64,000 nucleotides of DNA from DASUPK01 sp963782345 (lineage in GTDB: Bacteria; Actinomycetota; Thermoleophilia; Solirubrobacterales; 70-9). The stretch spans positions 434,001 through 498,000 of the forward strand of contig CAWAJF010000007.1 in the NCBI GenBank assembly GCA_963782345.1, written 5' to 3'. The notes beneath the pieces were generated by a model. That model was given only the letters and a program-made list of their open reading frames with translations, was not told where the DNA came from and searched no databases. Made by a program: the position numbers and the translations under genes. This document shows, piece by piece, positions 41,844 through 50,453 of the stretch (its first letter is position 1; each line of letters begins with the position of its first letter).

Positions 41844-42959
41844 ATGAGCTCGGCATCCACGGAAAGCACCGTTGAGCAGCGCGAACTGCTCGACACGGCC
41901 CGGAAGGGCAGCGAGGACGCCTACGCGCGCCTGATCGAACCTCACCGCTCCGAGCTCCAGGCCCACTGCTACCGCATGCTCGGCTCGGTGCAGGACGCGG
42001 AGGACGCGCTCCAGGAGGCGCTCGTCCGCGCCTGGCGGAACCTCGAGAAGTTCGAGGGCCGCAGCTCACTGCGCTCTTGGCTGTACCGGATCGCCACCAA
42101 CACCTCCCTCGACGCGATCGGCCGGCGGCCGAAGCGCATCCTGCCGATCGATTACGGCCCGCCGGCGGATCCCGACGGCGGAGTCGGCGAGCCGCTCGTC
42201 GAGTCGGTGTGGATCGAGCCCTTCCCGGACGAGACTCTCGGCCTCGAGGACGGCTACGCCTCCCCCGACGCGCGCTACGAGCAGCGCGAGTCCGTCGAGC
42301 TGGCCTTCGTCGCCGCCCTGCAGCTCTTGCCCGCCAACCAGCGAGCGGTCCTGATCCTGCGCGAGGTGCTCGGCTTCTCCGCGCAGGAGACCGCGGACAC
42401 GCTCGAAACGAGCGTGGCGTCGGTGAACAGCGCGCTGCAGCGCGCGCGGGCGACGATCGAGAAGCGGTTGCCGGAGCAGAGCCAGCAGGAGACGCTGCGC
42501 GCGCTCGGCGACGAGAGGCTTCGCGAGATCGTCGAGCAGTACGCGGACGCCTGGGAGCGCAACGACGTCGACACGGTGGTCTCGATGCTCGCCGAGGAGG
42601 CCGCCTTCACGATGCCGCCGATGTCGCGCTGGTTCTTCGGCCACGACGGGATCCGGGGCTTCCTCGAGCAGTGGTCGATGATCCCCGACTGGCGCTGGAA
42701 GTCGATCCCGACGATCGCCAACGGCCAGCCGGCACTCGCCTTCTACAGCTGGGACGAGGAGCAGGGCACGCGCGTCCCGTTCGCGGTCAACGTCCTCACT
42801 TTCGAGGGCGACAAGATCAAGGAGGTGGACGCCTTCATCGTGCGCGGCTCGCAGGACCCGGACCCGGAGGTCCAGGCCCGGACGCCGGAGCAGCCCGCGG
42901 ATTACGAGCGGCTGCAATCCGCCTACGCGCGGTTTGGGCTGCCCGCACAGCTCGACTGA
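41844..42959 (+). CDS. ECF sigma factor with C-terminal SnoaL-like domain (SigG/ECF56-like)
   Basis: 371 residues from ATG 41844. Region 2 (ARLIEPHRSELQAHCYRMLGSVQDAEDALQEALVRAWRNL), long linker with LPIDYGPPADPD, and region 4 (LPANQRAVLILREVLGFSAQETADTLETSVASVNSALQRAR). A SnoaL-like domain follows, with QYADAWERNDVDTVVSMLAEEAAFTMPP and HDGIRGFLEQW. This is the SigG-type ECF architecture, again without a separate anti-sigma gene; it lacks the ECF41 motifs WLPEP and DGGGK. The MFS exporter next door may be its target. Confidence 0.9.
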   Translation: MSSASTESTVEQRELLDTARKGSEDAYARLIEPHRSELQAHCYRMLGSVQDAEDALQEALVRAWRNLEKFEGRSSLRSWLYRIATNTSLDAIGRRPKRILPIDYGPPADPDGGVGEPLVESVWIEPFPDETLGLEDGYASPDARYEQRESVELAFVAALQLLPANQRAVLILREVLGFSAQETADTLETSVASVNSALQRARATIEKRLPEQSQQETLRALGDERLREIVEQYADAWERNDVDTVVSMLAEEAAFTMPPMSRWFFGHDGIRGFLEQWSMIPDWRWKSIPTIANGQPALAFYSWDEEQGTRVPFAVNVLTFEGDKIKEVDAFIVRGSQDPDPEVQARTPEQPADYERLQSAYARFGLPAQLD

Positions 42960-42977
42960 GCGCTTTTTCACAATCGC

Positions 42978-43006
42978 TTGACTTCGACCGCGGTCGAACT
43001 TGTACA
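42978..43006 (+). promoter_or_regulatory. promoter with embedded TetR-like operator before MFS gene
   Basis: -35 TTGACT (42978-42983), 17-base spacer, -10 TGTACA (43001-43006). A perfect 16-base palindrome TTCGACCGCGGTCGAA (42983-42998) fills the spacer, so binding there would block RNA polymerase. Confidence 0.6.
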
Positions 43007-43082
43007 AACAACCGATGAGTTTCGGGGGGGTCCCCGGTCGTAACTGGAAACGACCCCTCGGTGGCACAGGAGGCCCAATCAG

Positions 43083-44603
43083 ATGACGCAGGCACAGGGC
43101 GGAACAGACCAGAGCACAGCACCGATGAGCGACCGCTCCCGCTGGATCGCTCTGTATGTCCTCTGCGCGGGCATGCTGATGATCGTTCTCGACATCACCG
43201 TCGTGAACGTGGCGCTGCCCTCGATCAAGAGCGATCTCGGCTTCAACCAGTCGAGCCTGGCCTGGGTGGTCAACGCCTACCTGATCACCTTCGGCGGCCT
43301 CCTGCTGCTCGCCGGCCGGCTCGGCGACCTGGTCGGCCGCCGGACGATCTTCCTCATCGGCATGGCGGTCTTCGTCGCTGCATCGGTGCTCTGCGGCGCC
43401 TCCCAGAGCGAGGCCATGCTGATCGGCGCACGCCTGCTCCAGGGGATCGGCGGCGCGATGACCTCCGCCGTGATCCTCGGAATGATCGTGACGATGTTCC
43501 CCGAGCCGGCCGAGCAGGCGAAGGCGGTCGGCGTCTACGCGTTCGTCGCGTCAGCCGGCGGCGCCGTCGGCCTGCTGCTCGGCGGCGTGATCACGCAGGT
43601 GATCAGCTGGCACTGGATCTTCTTCCTCAACGTCCCGATCGGCCTGGCCACCGCGCTGTTCGCGCGGCGCCTGCTCGAGAACGACAAGGGCATCGGCTTC
43701 GGCGAGGGCGCCGACCTGCTCGGCGCCGTGCTGATCACATCCTCCCTGATGCTCGGCGTCTACACGATCGTCGAGCCGGCCGCCAAGGACGGTTGGGGCG
43801 CCTCGACGACGTTGCTCCTGGGCGCGGGCTCGCTGGTCCTGGGCGCCCTCTTCATCGCCCGGGAAGCCACCGCCAAGACGCCCCTGATCCCGCTGCGGAT
43901 CTTCAAGTCGCGCAACGTCTCCGGGGCGAACTTGGTCCAGATCCTGACCGTGGCCGGGATGTTCGGGATGTTCTTCATGGGCTCGCTCTACCTGCAGCTG
44001 GTGCAGGGCTATGACGCTCTCCAGATCGGACTGGCCTTCCTGCCGGTCACGATCATCATGGGGACGCTCACCGGCCGGTACTCGGAGCCGCTGATCATGC
44101 GCTTCGGCGCCCGGACGCTGCTCTTCCCGGGCCTTGGCCTGGTGGCCGCCGGATTGGTGTTCTTCACGCGGGCCCCGGTCGACGCCACCTACGTCACCGA
44201 CGTTCTCCCGGTCCTCGTCCTGCTGGGCACCGGCGTCGGGATCTGCTTCCCCGCCCTGATGACGATCGCGATGTCCGGCGCGACCCGCGCCGACGCGGGC
44301 CTCGCCTCCGGGCTGGTCAACACCTCGGCGCAGGTGGGCGGCGCAATCGGCCTGGCGGTCCTCGCGACCCTCTCCACCTCGCGCAGCAACGCCCTAGAGG
44401 ACGCCGGGCACTCGACGGCGTCTGCGCTGACCAGCGGCTATCACCTGGCCTTCTGGGTCGCCGCGGGCCTGGTCGTCGCGGCGATCGGCGTGGCCCTCTG
44501 GGTCGTGCAGCCCGAGGACAAGGCCGCGCAGCAGTTCGCCGGCGACGAGATGTCCGGCCAGCTTCCGGCCTCCGACGAGGCCGCGTACTCGGAGGCCGCG
44601 TAA
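43083..44603 (+). CDS. MFS multidrug exporter, DHA2 (EmrB/QacA) family
   Basis: 506 residues, 14 predicted helices. Motif D1 LDITVVNVALPSI in helix 1, motif A GRLGDLVGRRTIFLIG, motif C GVYAFVASAGGAVGLLLGGVITQ in helix 5, and WHWIFFLNVPIGLATALFA. These are the landmarks of proton-driven drug/H+ antiporters. C-terminal tail acidic (AGDEMSGQLPASDEAAYSEAA). Behind a promoter with an embedded palindrome, so probably induced when a TetR-like repressor releases. Next gene begins one base after the stop. Confidence 0.93.
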   Translation: MTQAQGGTDQSTAPMSDRSRWIALYVLCAGMLMIVLDITVVNVALPSIKSDLGFNQSSLAWVVNAYLITFGGLLLLAGRLGDLVGRRTIFLIGMAVFVAASVLCGASQSEAMLIGARLLQGIGGAMTSAVILGMIVTMFPEPAEQAKAVGVYAFVASAGGAVGLLLGGVITQVISWHWIFFLNVPIGLATALFARRLLENDKGIGFGEGADLLGAVLITSSLMLGVYTIVEPAAKDGWGASTTLLLGAGSLVLGALFIAREATAKTPLIPLRIFKSRNVSGANLVQILTVAGMFGMFFMGSLYLQLVQGYDALQIGLAFLPVTIIMGTLTGRYSEPLIMRFGARTLLFPGLGLVAAGLVFFTRAPVDATYVTDVLPVLVLLGTGVGICFPALMTIAMSGATRADAGLASGLVNTSAQVGGAIGLAVLATLSTSRSNALEDAGHSTASALTSGYHLAFWVAAGLVVAAIGVALWVVQPEDKAAQQFAGDEMSGQLPASDEAAYSEAA

Positions 44604-44604
44604 T

Positions 44605-44970
44605 TTGGACGAGGCGGTCCAGCGCGGTCTCGAGAACGATCGGACGATCGACATCACCACCATCGGCCGCCACAGCGGCGACCCTCGCCGGATCGAGATC
44701 TGGCGCTACCGCCACGACGGCCGCACGTTCTTGAGCGGCTCACCCGGCATCCGCGACTGGTACGCGAACCTGGTCGCTCACCCGCAGTTCACGTACCACC
44801 TGAAGGGCAGCGCGCAGGCAGACCTGGACGCCGTCGCCCGGCCGATCACCGGCGAGGCCGAGCGCCGCGAGGTGATCGCCGGCATTCTCGAGGACCTCGG
44901 CCGCGGGTCGGGAGACCTCGAGGAATGGGTGGCGAGCAGTCCGCTTGCCGAGGTCGAGTTCAAGCACTGA
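44605..44970 (+). CDS. F420-type nitroreductase/quinone reductase family protein (Ddn-like)
   Basis: 121 residues from TTG 44605. The split-barrel deazaflavin (F420)-dependent reductase family shows TTIGRHSGDPRRIEIWRYRHDG at the start, GSPGIRDWYANLVAHPQFTYHL and a terminal WVASSPLAEVEF. Actinobacteria use such proteins with F420H2 to reduce quinones and nitro compounds. Coupled to the MFS exporter: export and reductive detoxification in one transcript is plausible. Convergent with the GGDEF gene and overlapping it by 11 bases. Confidence 0.85.
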   Translation: MDEAVQRGLENDRTIDITTIGRHSGDPRRIEIWRYRHDGRTFLSGSPGIRDWYANLVAHPQFTYHLKGSAQADLDAVARPITGEAERREVIAGILEDLGRGSGDLEEWVASSPLAEVEFKH

Positions 44971-45997
44971 CGGCGAGCTCGGGCTGGAGACGGGTGTCGA
45001 CCATCGCCCGGTTGCGCCCAGCGCGCTTGGCGGCGTAGAGGGCGGCGTCGGCAAGCTGGAGATGCGGTTGGAGCTCGATGGGAGAGGTCGCCACGGAGAC
45101 GCCCGCGCTCAATGTGGCTCGCGGCAGGCCGGGGCCCTCGACGGCGAAGGCGCGTCGGATCCGCTCGGCGTAGTCCAGCGATCGCGCGAGGTCGGAGTCG
45201 ATCAGGAGCGCAACGAACTCCTCGCCCCCCATCCGGCCCACCAGATCGCCCCCTCGGCCCTGCTCATGGAAGAGCTGCCCGAGGCGGGCCAGCACCCTGT
45301 CGCCGGCGTCGTGACCGAACTCGTCGTTGACCGACTTGAAGTGATCGATGTCGAAGGAGACGAACCCGAGTGGGGCTCCGCTGCGGCGAGCTCGCGAGAG
45401 CTCCACCCTGGCCCTCTCGATGAAGCCCCGCCGGTTGAGGACGCCGGTGAGGCCATCGACGCGGGCCTCCCCGGCCAGCCGCTTGACCAGCCGCTCATTG
45501 CGCGCCGCGAGCAGGTCCACCACGCCGCCGACCACGATCATCGTGACCATCACGTCCAACCAGCGGTCGACGTAGCCGACGCCGGGCGGGAGTGAGATGA
45601 GGGCAGCACCGTGGACGATCCCGATCCAGGCAACGATCATCACGGTCCCCCTGCGCCCGAAGAAGTAGGACTGCCAGAGCACCGGCCAGGCGTAGAGCGC
45701 GGCGCCGTCCCCATGTCCGTGGGTGGTCGCAATTGCGAGGGCGATCAGCGCCGCCCCGATCGGACCGAGGGTGGCCAGCGCCCAAACCGGGAGCCGCCGC
45801 CCCCACAGCAACAGAGCGGTGACGATCGTCAGCGCGATGAAGCTCGGCACCATCGAGAACTTCGAGCCGGCGGGGATCAGGCTCTCGATGGAGCCGACGA
45901 ACGCGGCGCCGCCGTACATCGCGGCGGCGCTGTAGGCCATCGCCTTCTTGCTCGAGTCTGCTCGCGCTCTGAGAAGCGGCTTCATGTATGCATCCAT
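44960..45997 (-). CDS. membrane-bound diguanylate cyclase (GGDEF)
   Basis: 345 residues. N-terminal membrane domain with about six helices (25-160), then a GGDEF domain: DGLTGVLNRRGFIERA, GFVSFDIDHFKSVNDEFGHDAGD, and the active site RMGGEEFVALL. The RxxD inhibitory site before GGEEF is not seen, so feedback inhibition by c-di-GMP may be absent. Synthesises c-di-GMP from GTP. Upstream 46041-46112 holds a strong stem-loop region. A c-di-GMP phosphodiesterase occurs at 57692. Confidence 0.93.
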   Translation of the reverse strand: MDAYMKPLLRARADSSKKAMAYSAAAMYGGAAFVGSIESLIPAGSKFSMVPSFIALTIVTALLLWGRRLPVWALATLGPIGAALIALAIATTHGHGDGAALYAWPVLWQSYFFGRRGTVMIVAWIGIVHGAALISLPPGVGYVDRWLDVMVTMIVVGGVVDLLAARNERLVKRLAGEARVDGLTGVLNRRGFIERARVELSRARRSGAPLGFVSFDIDHFKSVNDEFGHDAGDRVLARLGQLFHEQGRGGDLVGRMGGEEFVALLIDSDLARSLDYAERIRRAFAVEGPGLPRATLSAGVSVATSPIELQPHLQLADAALYAAKRAGRNRAMVDTRLQPELAVSA

Positions 45998-46040
45998 CCG
46001 GATCGCACCTACGCATGGTCGACGGGGCGGAGGGACTTGT

Positions 46041-46112
46041 CATCCGTACTTCGCCTCCGGAACGCAGGGGTTTTCCGCATTCGCCGCCTCAGGCGGCTTG
46101 GAAACGCGGATG
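46041..46112. promoter_or_regulatory. nested stem-loop between GGDEF and lipoprotein genes
   Basis: Three nested helices: CATCCG (46041-46046) with CGGATG (46107-46112), GTTTTCC (46070-46076) with GGAAAC (46100-46105), and GCCGCC-TCA-GGCGGC (46083-46097). It could act in either direction (leader of the GGDEF gene on the minus strand or of the lipoprotein on the plus strand). It does not match the c-di-GMP-I riboswitch core. Confidence 0.4.
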
Positions 46113-46206
46113 TCGAGCCGGTGGAAGCCGAGCCTCAGTTCTTCGTCCATGTGATCGCGACCACCCCGGCAGACGGGCAGAAAACGGCTTCGTTACCGTC
46201 CCCGCG

Positions 46207-46437
46207 GTGATCACGGAGCCCGAGGCGGGAAGGCGGCGGCTGCTGGCGGTGGTGCTGGTGGCGGGGACGCTCGGCGCCGTCGCGCTCGCCGGCTGCGGCG
46301 AGAAGTCGGAGCCGGCGGTTCACCCGCCGACCACCGCGGCCACGACGACCACCCCGCCGGCCACCACGGCACCGCCCGCCACGGCGACCCGACCGACCCC
46401 CACACCCACCGCTCCGGTTCCGAAGACGACTCCCTAG
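46207..46437 (+). CDS. small Pro/Thr-rich lipoprotein
   Basis: 76 residues from GTG 46207. Signal peptide and lipobox (VALAGCGEK, cleavage before Cys), followed by a 45-residue tail made almost wholly of Thr, Pro and Ala (TTAATTTTPPATTAPPATAT). Such a tail is expected to be extended in the cell wall. Function unknown. Divergent from GGDEF and convergent with the kinase, which ends 7 bases away. Confidence 0.6.
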   Translation: MITEPEAGRRRLLAVVLVAGTLGAVALAGCGEKSEPAVHPPTTAATTTTPPATTAPPATATRPTPTPTAPVPKTTP

Positions 46438-46444
46438 ATCCAGC

Positions 46445-47512
46445 TCAGCGCGACTGGGCGCGGAAGAAATCCGCGAGGTCCCGCGCCTGCACGGCCGGAT
46501 CGCTCGAGGTCGGGACGGACGTGGGCGCCTGGCGCTGCTTGGCGCCGTCCGTTTTGCTCGGCGGGCCGGATCCGCCGGAGTCAGTCGCGATCAGTATGCC
46601 CGCGGCGACTGCCGCAAGGGCCGCAACGACCGCGGCGACGCGGGCCGCAGCGGAACGGTGGCGCCGCGCGACCTCCTTGGGGGCGGGCCAGGTCGCCGTC
46701 GCGGCCCCGGAGGCGGGCAGGCGACGGGTCCGCGGGGCCTGCGAACGGATCCTCCGAACGACCCCGTTGTCGGCGTCACCGTCAACGCTCGCAAGGGCCT
46801 CGCCGAGAGAGCGGGCGTCGGTGAACCGGTCGGTCGGGTCCTCGCGAAGGCAGCGCTCGACTATCTCGCGGAGCTCCGGGGCCCTGGCCTGGGGCAGGAG
46901 CTCGTCCGCGACGACCCCACACGCGTAGACGTCCACGGCGAGGGTGATCCTTCCGTCTGCCAGCTGCTCAGGCGCCATGTAGCGCTCGGTCCCGATCACC
47001 TTGCCGGGCCGGGTCAGCCGGGTGGTCTCCTCCGCGACACGGGCGATGCCGAAGTCGGTGATCTTGAGACACCCGTCGGATTGGCGCAGCAGCAGGTTCG
47101 GGGGCTTGATGTCGCGGTGCACGAGCTTCTTCGCGTGCGCGTGGCCGAGCCCGTCGCAGAGCTGGCGCAGCAGGCGCAGCGCCTCGCTCCGCGGGACGGA
47201 TCTGCGCCTGCCGTCGAGTCGATCGCCCAGGGTCCCGCCCTCGACCTGCTCCATGACGATGTACGGACGGCCTTCGTCCTCGCCGACGTCGAATACCTGC
47301 ACGATGTTGGGGTGATCGAGCCTGGCGGCGAGACGCGCCTCGCGCGAGAAGCGGCTGCGCACCTCCTCGTCTCCGGCGAAGTTGTCCGCCAGGAGCTTGA
47401 TCGCGACGTCGCGGTCGAGCTTCAGGTCGCGCGCGCTGTAGACCGTGGCCATGCCCCCGTGGCCGAGCCGATCCTTGAGCTCGTAGCGGTTCGCTCCCAG
47501 GTAGCGGGTCAT
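46445..47512 (-). CDS. Ser/Thr protein kinase, PknB-like, membrane-anchored
   Basis: 355 residues. Kinase domain 9-240: GHGGMATVY (P-loop), VAIKLL (Lys), HRDIKPPNLLL (catalytic loop), DFG, and MAPEQ. A single transmembrane helix (about 288-308) and a short extracytoplasmic tail with Thr/Ser follow. Right after VDVYACGVVADELL the usual GRPPF stretch and about 30 residues of helix F-G are missing and the sequence jumps to APELREIVERCLREDPTDRF. Its ATG overlaps the stop of the upstream lipoprotein gene by 4 bases. Confidence 0.92.
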   Translation of the reverse strand: MTRYLGANRYELKDRLGHGGMATVYSARDLKLDRDVAIKLLADNFAGDEEVRSRFSREARLAARLDHPNIVQVFDVGEDEGRPYIVMEQVEGGTLGDRLDGRRRSVPRSEALRLLRQLCDGLGHAHAKKLVHRDIKPPNLLLRQSDGCLKITDFGIARVAEETTRLTRPGKVIGTERYMAPEQLADGRITLAVDVYACGVVADELLPQARAPELREIVERCLREDPTDRFTDARSLGEALASVDGDADNGVVRRIRSQAPRTRRLPASGAATATWPAPKEVARRHRSAAARVAAVVAALAAVAAGILIATDSGGSGPPSKTDGAKQRQAPTSVPTSSDPAVQARDLADFFRAQSR

Positions 47513-47985
47513 TCGCTCCCGCCCTTCAGCTTCGCCTGACCGGGAGGAAGCTTGTCGCCGTTGCCCGTGGGCTTCGATCCATGGTCGCCGCCGTGGTTGT
47601 CTTGGTGCTTGCCCTTGCGCTCCTGCTGCTTCTTCTGGTCCTCGGTCGGTGGGGGCGCGGGCGGCGGCGGGCAGTTGACCTGGTCGACAAGGCGCCCGGC
47701 GGCCGCGTCGACGCTCGGGCGCATCGACGCCGGCAGGCCGGCGTCGTCTACGGCCGCCCGCAGCTCATCGGCGGCGTGCGCGGCGTTGCAGGTGTCTCCG
47801 GCGTCCAGGTCCGATGCCACCCGGTCGCTGAGCTTGGCGAGATGCCCGGCGGTCTCGGCGGCGACGCGCGGCTTTCGCGCGACGGTCGAGTCCCCTCCTC
47901 CGCCTGAGCCACACGAGGCCAGGACGAGGATCGCCACTGCGAGGACTATCGCCGGCCCGGCGGCTCTCACTTTCCCTCTCAACAT
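47509..47985 (-). CDS. lipoprotein coupled to Ser/Thr kinase
   Basis: 158 residues. Lipobox LASCGSGG, a four-helix-like middle (AAETAGHLAKLSDRVASDLDAGDTCNAAHAADELRAAVDD), one more Cys (VNCPPPPAPPPT) and a Pro then Lys/Gly/His-rich tail. The two body Cys may form a disulfide. Its 3' end overlaps the kinase start by 4 bases, so they are made together. The lipoprotein may be the outside sensor for the kinase, which has almost no extracellular domain; this is inference. Confidence 0.8.
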   Translation of the reverse strand: MLRGKVRAAGPAIVLAVAILVLASCGSGGGGDSTVARKPRVAAETAGHLAKLSDRVASDLDAGDTCNAAHAADELRAAVDDAGLPASMRPSVDAAAGRLVDQVNCPPPPAPPPTEDQKKQQERKGKHQDNHGGDHGSKPTGNGDKLPPGQAKLKGGSE

Positions 47986-48006
47986 CGGTCCTGAATCTCC
48001 TGCCTC

Positions 48007-48189
48007 TCAGCCATTACCCACGGGTCGTTGCTGGAAACCGCGACAGCTCGCTACCGGGAGGCGGGGGTATCGCGGGAAGTCCGGATCCGTCCGGGAACGC
48101 TCGCAGAGTGAGAACTCCGATCCGCGGGTGTTGCGGATCAGGCGCTGGTGCCGGCAGCGATCACAGAGACCGGCGTCGGGACGGCTCAC
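48007..48189 (-). CDS. small zinc-ribbon-like protein
   Basis: 60 residues with CDRCRHQRLIRNTRGSEFSLCERSRTDPDF and YPRLPVASCRGF. The C-x2-C pair plus two later Cys match a short treble-clef/zinc-ribbon often seen in actinobacterial genomes; function unknown. It starts with GTG? or ATG at 48189 and overlaps the coiled-coil gene by 4 bases, so the two are coupled. Confidence 0.75.
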   Translation of the reverse strand: MSRPDAGLCDRCRHQRLIRNTRGSEFSLCERSRTDPDFPRYPRLPVASCRGFQQRPVGNG

Positions 48190-48656
48190 CGGTCGACGTC
48201 TGCATCCGCGGCGTTCCCTGCTTCCTCTGGGACTCCCTCGGCGTCCTTCACGGCCTCCGCCGCCGCCTCCGCGACCTCCTCAGCCTCGTCAGCGGCAACC
48301 TGCGCCTCGATCGCCGCCTCCTGGGCGCCGAAGATCGCTCGCTTCAGGCCCTCGGCGACGAACTCGCCGCTGCGCTGGGCCCGCTCGAGCGGCTCGGTGA
48401 GCTTGACGACACGGCCGAGCAGCTCGTTCATCCGCTCGGCCTGCTCCAGCGCCTGGTCGGCCTGCCGGCGCATCACCTCGAGCTGCTGGCGGGAGACCTC
48501 CATCAGGTCGTTGGCCTCTCGAATGCTCCGCTCCATCGTGCGCGGCAGATCGACCGCCGCGCGCGCCATCGAGACAGGCCATGTGACTAGCTCTCGGAGC
48601 ACTTGGCGCAGGGTACCGAGCGCTCGCCGAGGTGCTGAAGGATGCCCCCCGGCCAT
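48186..48656 (-). CDS. coiled-coil (phasin/PspA-like) protein
   Basis: 156 residues, almost all helical. Region 45-100 (EANDLMEVSRQQLEVMRRQADQALEQAERMNELLGRVVKLTEPLERAQ) has a clear heptad pattern; the C-terminus is Ala/Glu-rich (EAAIEAQVAADEAEEVAEAAAEAVKDAEG). An amphipathic N-terminal segment (LRELVTWPVSMARAAVDLP) could touch the membrane. No family recognised with confidence. Divergent from the ABC exporter genes. Confidence 0.65.
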   Translation of the reverse strand: MAGGHPSAPRRALGTLRQVLRELVTWPVSMARAAVDLPRTMERSIREANDLMEVSRQQLEVMRRQADQALEQAERMNELLGRVVKLTEPLERAQRSGEFVAEGLKRAIFGAQEAAIEAQVAADEAEEVAEAAAEAVKDAEGVPEEAGNAADADVDR

Positions 48657-48683
48657 CGTTACTTCACTTTGTATAGTCGGTGG

Positions 48684-50453
48684 ATGCCCACGTTCAGGCG
48701 CCTAGTCGGCTTCCTGCGTCCGTATCGTCGCCAGCTGATCTGGTCGTTGCTGCTCGCCTGGCTGGCGATGGGGATGACGGTCGTGATTCCGCTCCTCAGC
48801 GGCTCGGCGGTGAACGCGATCGAGTCCGAGCACCGAAGCAAGATCCTGCCGCTGGCTCTGGCGCTGCTCGGAGCGGGCATTCTCCGCCTGGCGCTCACCG
48901 TGGGACGGCGGCTGATCGCCGGCAAGGTGTCTTTGGCGGTCGAGTTCGATCTGCGCCAGGTCTTCTACGAGCACCTCCAGAAGCTCGAGCTCGCCTTCTT
49001 CGACAGCCAGCAAACCGGCCAGCTGATGTCGCGGGCGACCGTCGATCTGCAGTCGATCCGCTTCTTCCTGGGCTACGGCCTGATCTGGATCAGCCAGAGC
49101 GCGCTGACGATTCTCTTTGCGGCGGTGGCGATGTTCGTGCTCGACCCGGTGCTCGCTCTGATCGCCCTGGCGCCCGTGCCGTTCCTGGTGGCCACCGCGA
49201 CGCGCTACAGCAGGCGCAACCGGCCCGCCGAGCAGGAGGTCCAGCAGCGCATCGGGGAGGTGACGGCCGGCGCCGAGGAGGGGATCTCCGGGATCCGGAT
49301 CGTGAAGGCGTTCGCCCGCGAGCGCCACATGCTCGATCGCTTCACGAGCTCCGTGAACCGGGTGTTCCAGCAGAGCATGGTCTCCACGCGCCTGCAGGCT
49401 TTCTACACGCCGTTGATGGGGTTCCTCCCGAACCTCGGGCTCGCCGCCGTCCTGCTCGTCGGCGGTCTCCAGGTGATCCACGGCCACACCAGCGTCGGGC
49501 ACCTCACCGCCTTCTACCTCTACGTGGTGATGCTCTCAGGCCCGGTGCGCTGGCTCGGCATGTCGCTGAGCATGGCGCAGCGTGCCGTCGCGTCCGGCAA
49601 CCGGATGTTCGAGATCCTCGACCGGCAGCCGTCGATGGAGAGCCCGCCCGGGGCGCCTCCGCTGCCGGAGGGCCGCGGGCAGGTATCGCTGCAGCGGGTG
49701 ACGCTTCGCTACGACGGCGCGGAGCCGGCGCTGGCCGGCATCGACCTGGAGGTCGAGCCGGGCCGGACCGTGGCGCTGGTCGGTCCCACCGCGGCCGGCA
49801 AGACGAGCCTGGTCGGGCTGCTGGCGCGGCTCTATGACCCGAGCGAGGGACGCGTGGTGATCGACGGGGGCGACATCAAGGGCGTCGACCTCGCCTCGCT
49901 GCGCTCCGAGATCGCATTCGTCGCCGACGACAGCTTCCTGTTCTCGGACACCGTCTCCGGCAACATCGCCTACGCCCACCCTGACGCCACCCAGGAGCAG
50001 GTCGTGGCGGCGGCGAAGCGGGCCCAGGCACACGACTTCATCACGCGGCTTCCGGACGGCTACGAGACCGTGATCGGGGAGCGTGGGCTGACGCTGTCCG
50101 GCGGACAGCGTCAGCGGGTGGCGATCGCGAGGGCGCTCCTGGCCGAGCCGCGGATCCTGATCCTCGACGACGCGACCTCGTCCGTGGACGCCCGGACCGA
50201 GGCCGAGATCAAGAAGGGACTGCGCGAGGCGATGGAGGGACGGACGACGTTCATCGTCGCCCACCGCCTCTCGACCATCTCACTCGCCGATGAGATCGTG
50301 GTGCTCGACCGTGGCCGGATCGTGGACCGCGGCACGCACGACGAGCTGCTCGAGCGGTGCCCCCTCTACGAGGAGATCGCGGAGAAGGGCCTGGAGGACT
50401 CCGTGTATCTGCAGCGGGACCTCGAGGAGCGCGAGGAGCTGGCGAAGCTGTGA
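48684..50453 (+). CDS. ABC exporter subunit with degenerate catalytic site
   Basis: 589 residues from ATG 48684. ABC transmembrane domain type 1 with six helices (1-310), then a nucleotide-binding domain: Walker A VGPTAAGKTS, Q-loop VADDSFLF, signature LSGGQRQRVAIARALL, Walker B ILILDDATSSVD, H-loop VAHRLS. The catalytic Glu after Walker B is Asp, the pattern of the degenerate half-site in heterodimeric exporters like TM287/288. The second subunit starts at its stop codon (GTGA). Exports a lipid, peptide or drug. Confidence 0.95.
   Translation: MPTFRRLVGFLRPYRRQLIWSLLLAWLAMGMTVVIPLLSGSAVNAIESEHRSKILPLALALLGAGILRLALTVGRRLIAGKVSLAVEFDLRQVFYEHLQKLELAFFDSQQTGQLMSRATVDLQSIRFFLGYGLIWISQSALTILFAAVAMFVLDPVLALIALAPVPFLVATATRYSRRNRPAEQEVQQRIGEVTAGAEEGISGIRIVKAFARERHMLDRFTSSVNRVFQQSMVSTRLQAFYTPLMGFLPNLGLAAVLLVGGLQVIHGHTSVGHLTAFYLYVVMLSGPVRWLGMSLSMAQRAVASGNRMFEILDRQPSMESPPGAPPLPEGRGQVSLQRVTLRYDGAEPALAGIDLEVEPGRTVALVGPTAAGKTSLVGLLARLYDPSEGRVVIDGGDIKGVDLASLRSEIAFVADDSFLFSDTVSGNIAYAHPDATQEQVVAAAKRAQAHDFITRLPDGYETVIGERGLTLSGGQRQRVAIARALLAEPRILILDDATSSVDARTEAEIKKGLREAMEGRTTFIVAHRLSTISLADEIVVLDRGRIVDRGTHDELLERCPLYEEIAEKGLEDSVYLQRDLEEREELAKL

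Noticed and set aside
45998..46206. c-di-GMP-I (GEMM) riboswitch before the GGDEF gene
   Set aside because: Strong stems are present but the core GACGCAAAGCC and GAAA tetraloop arrangement are missing on both strands.
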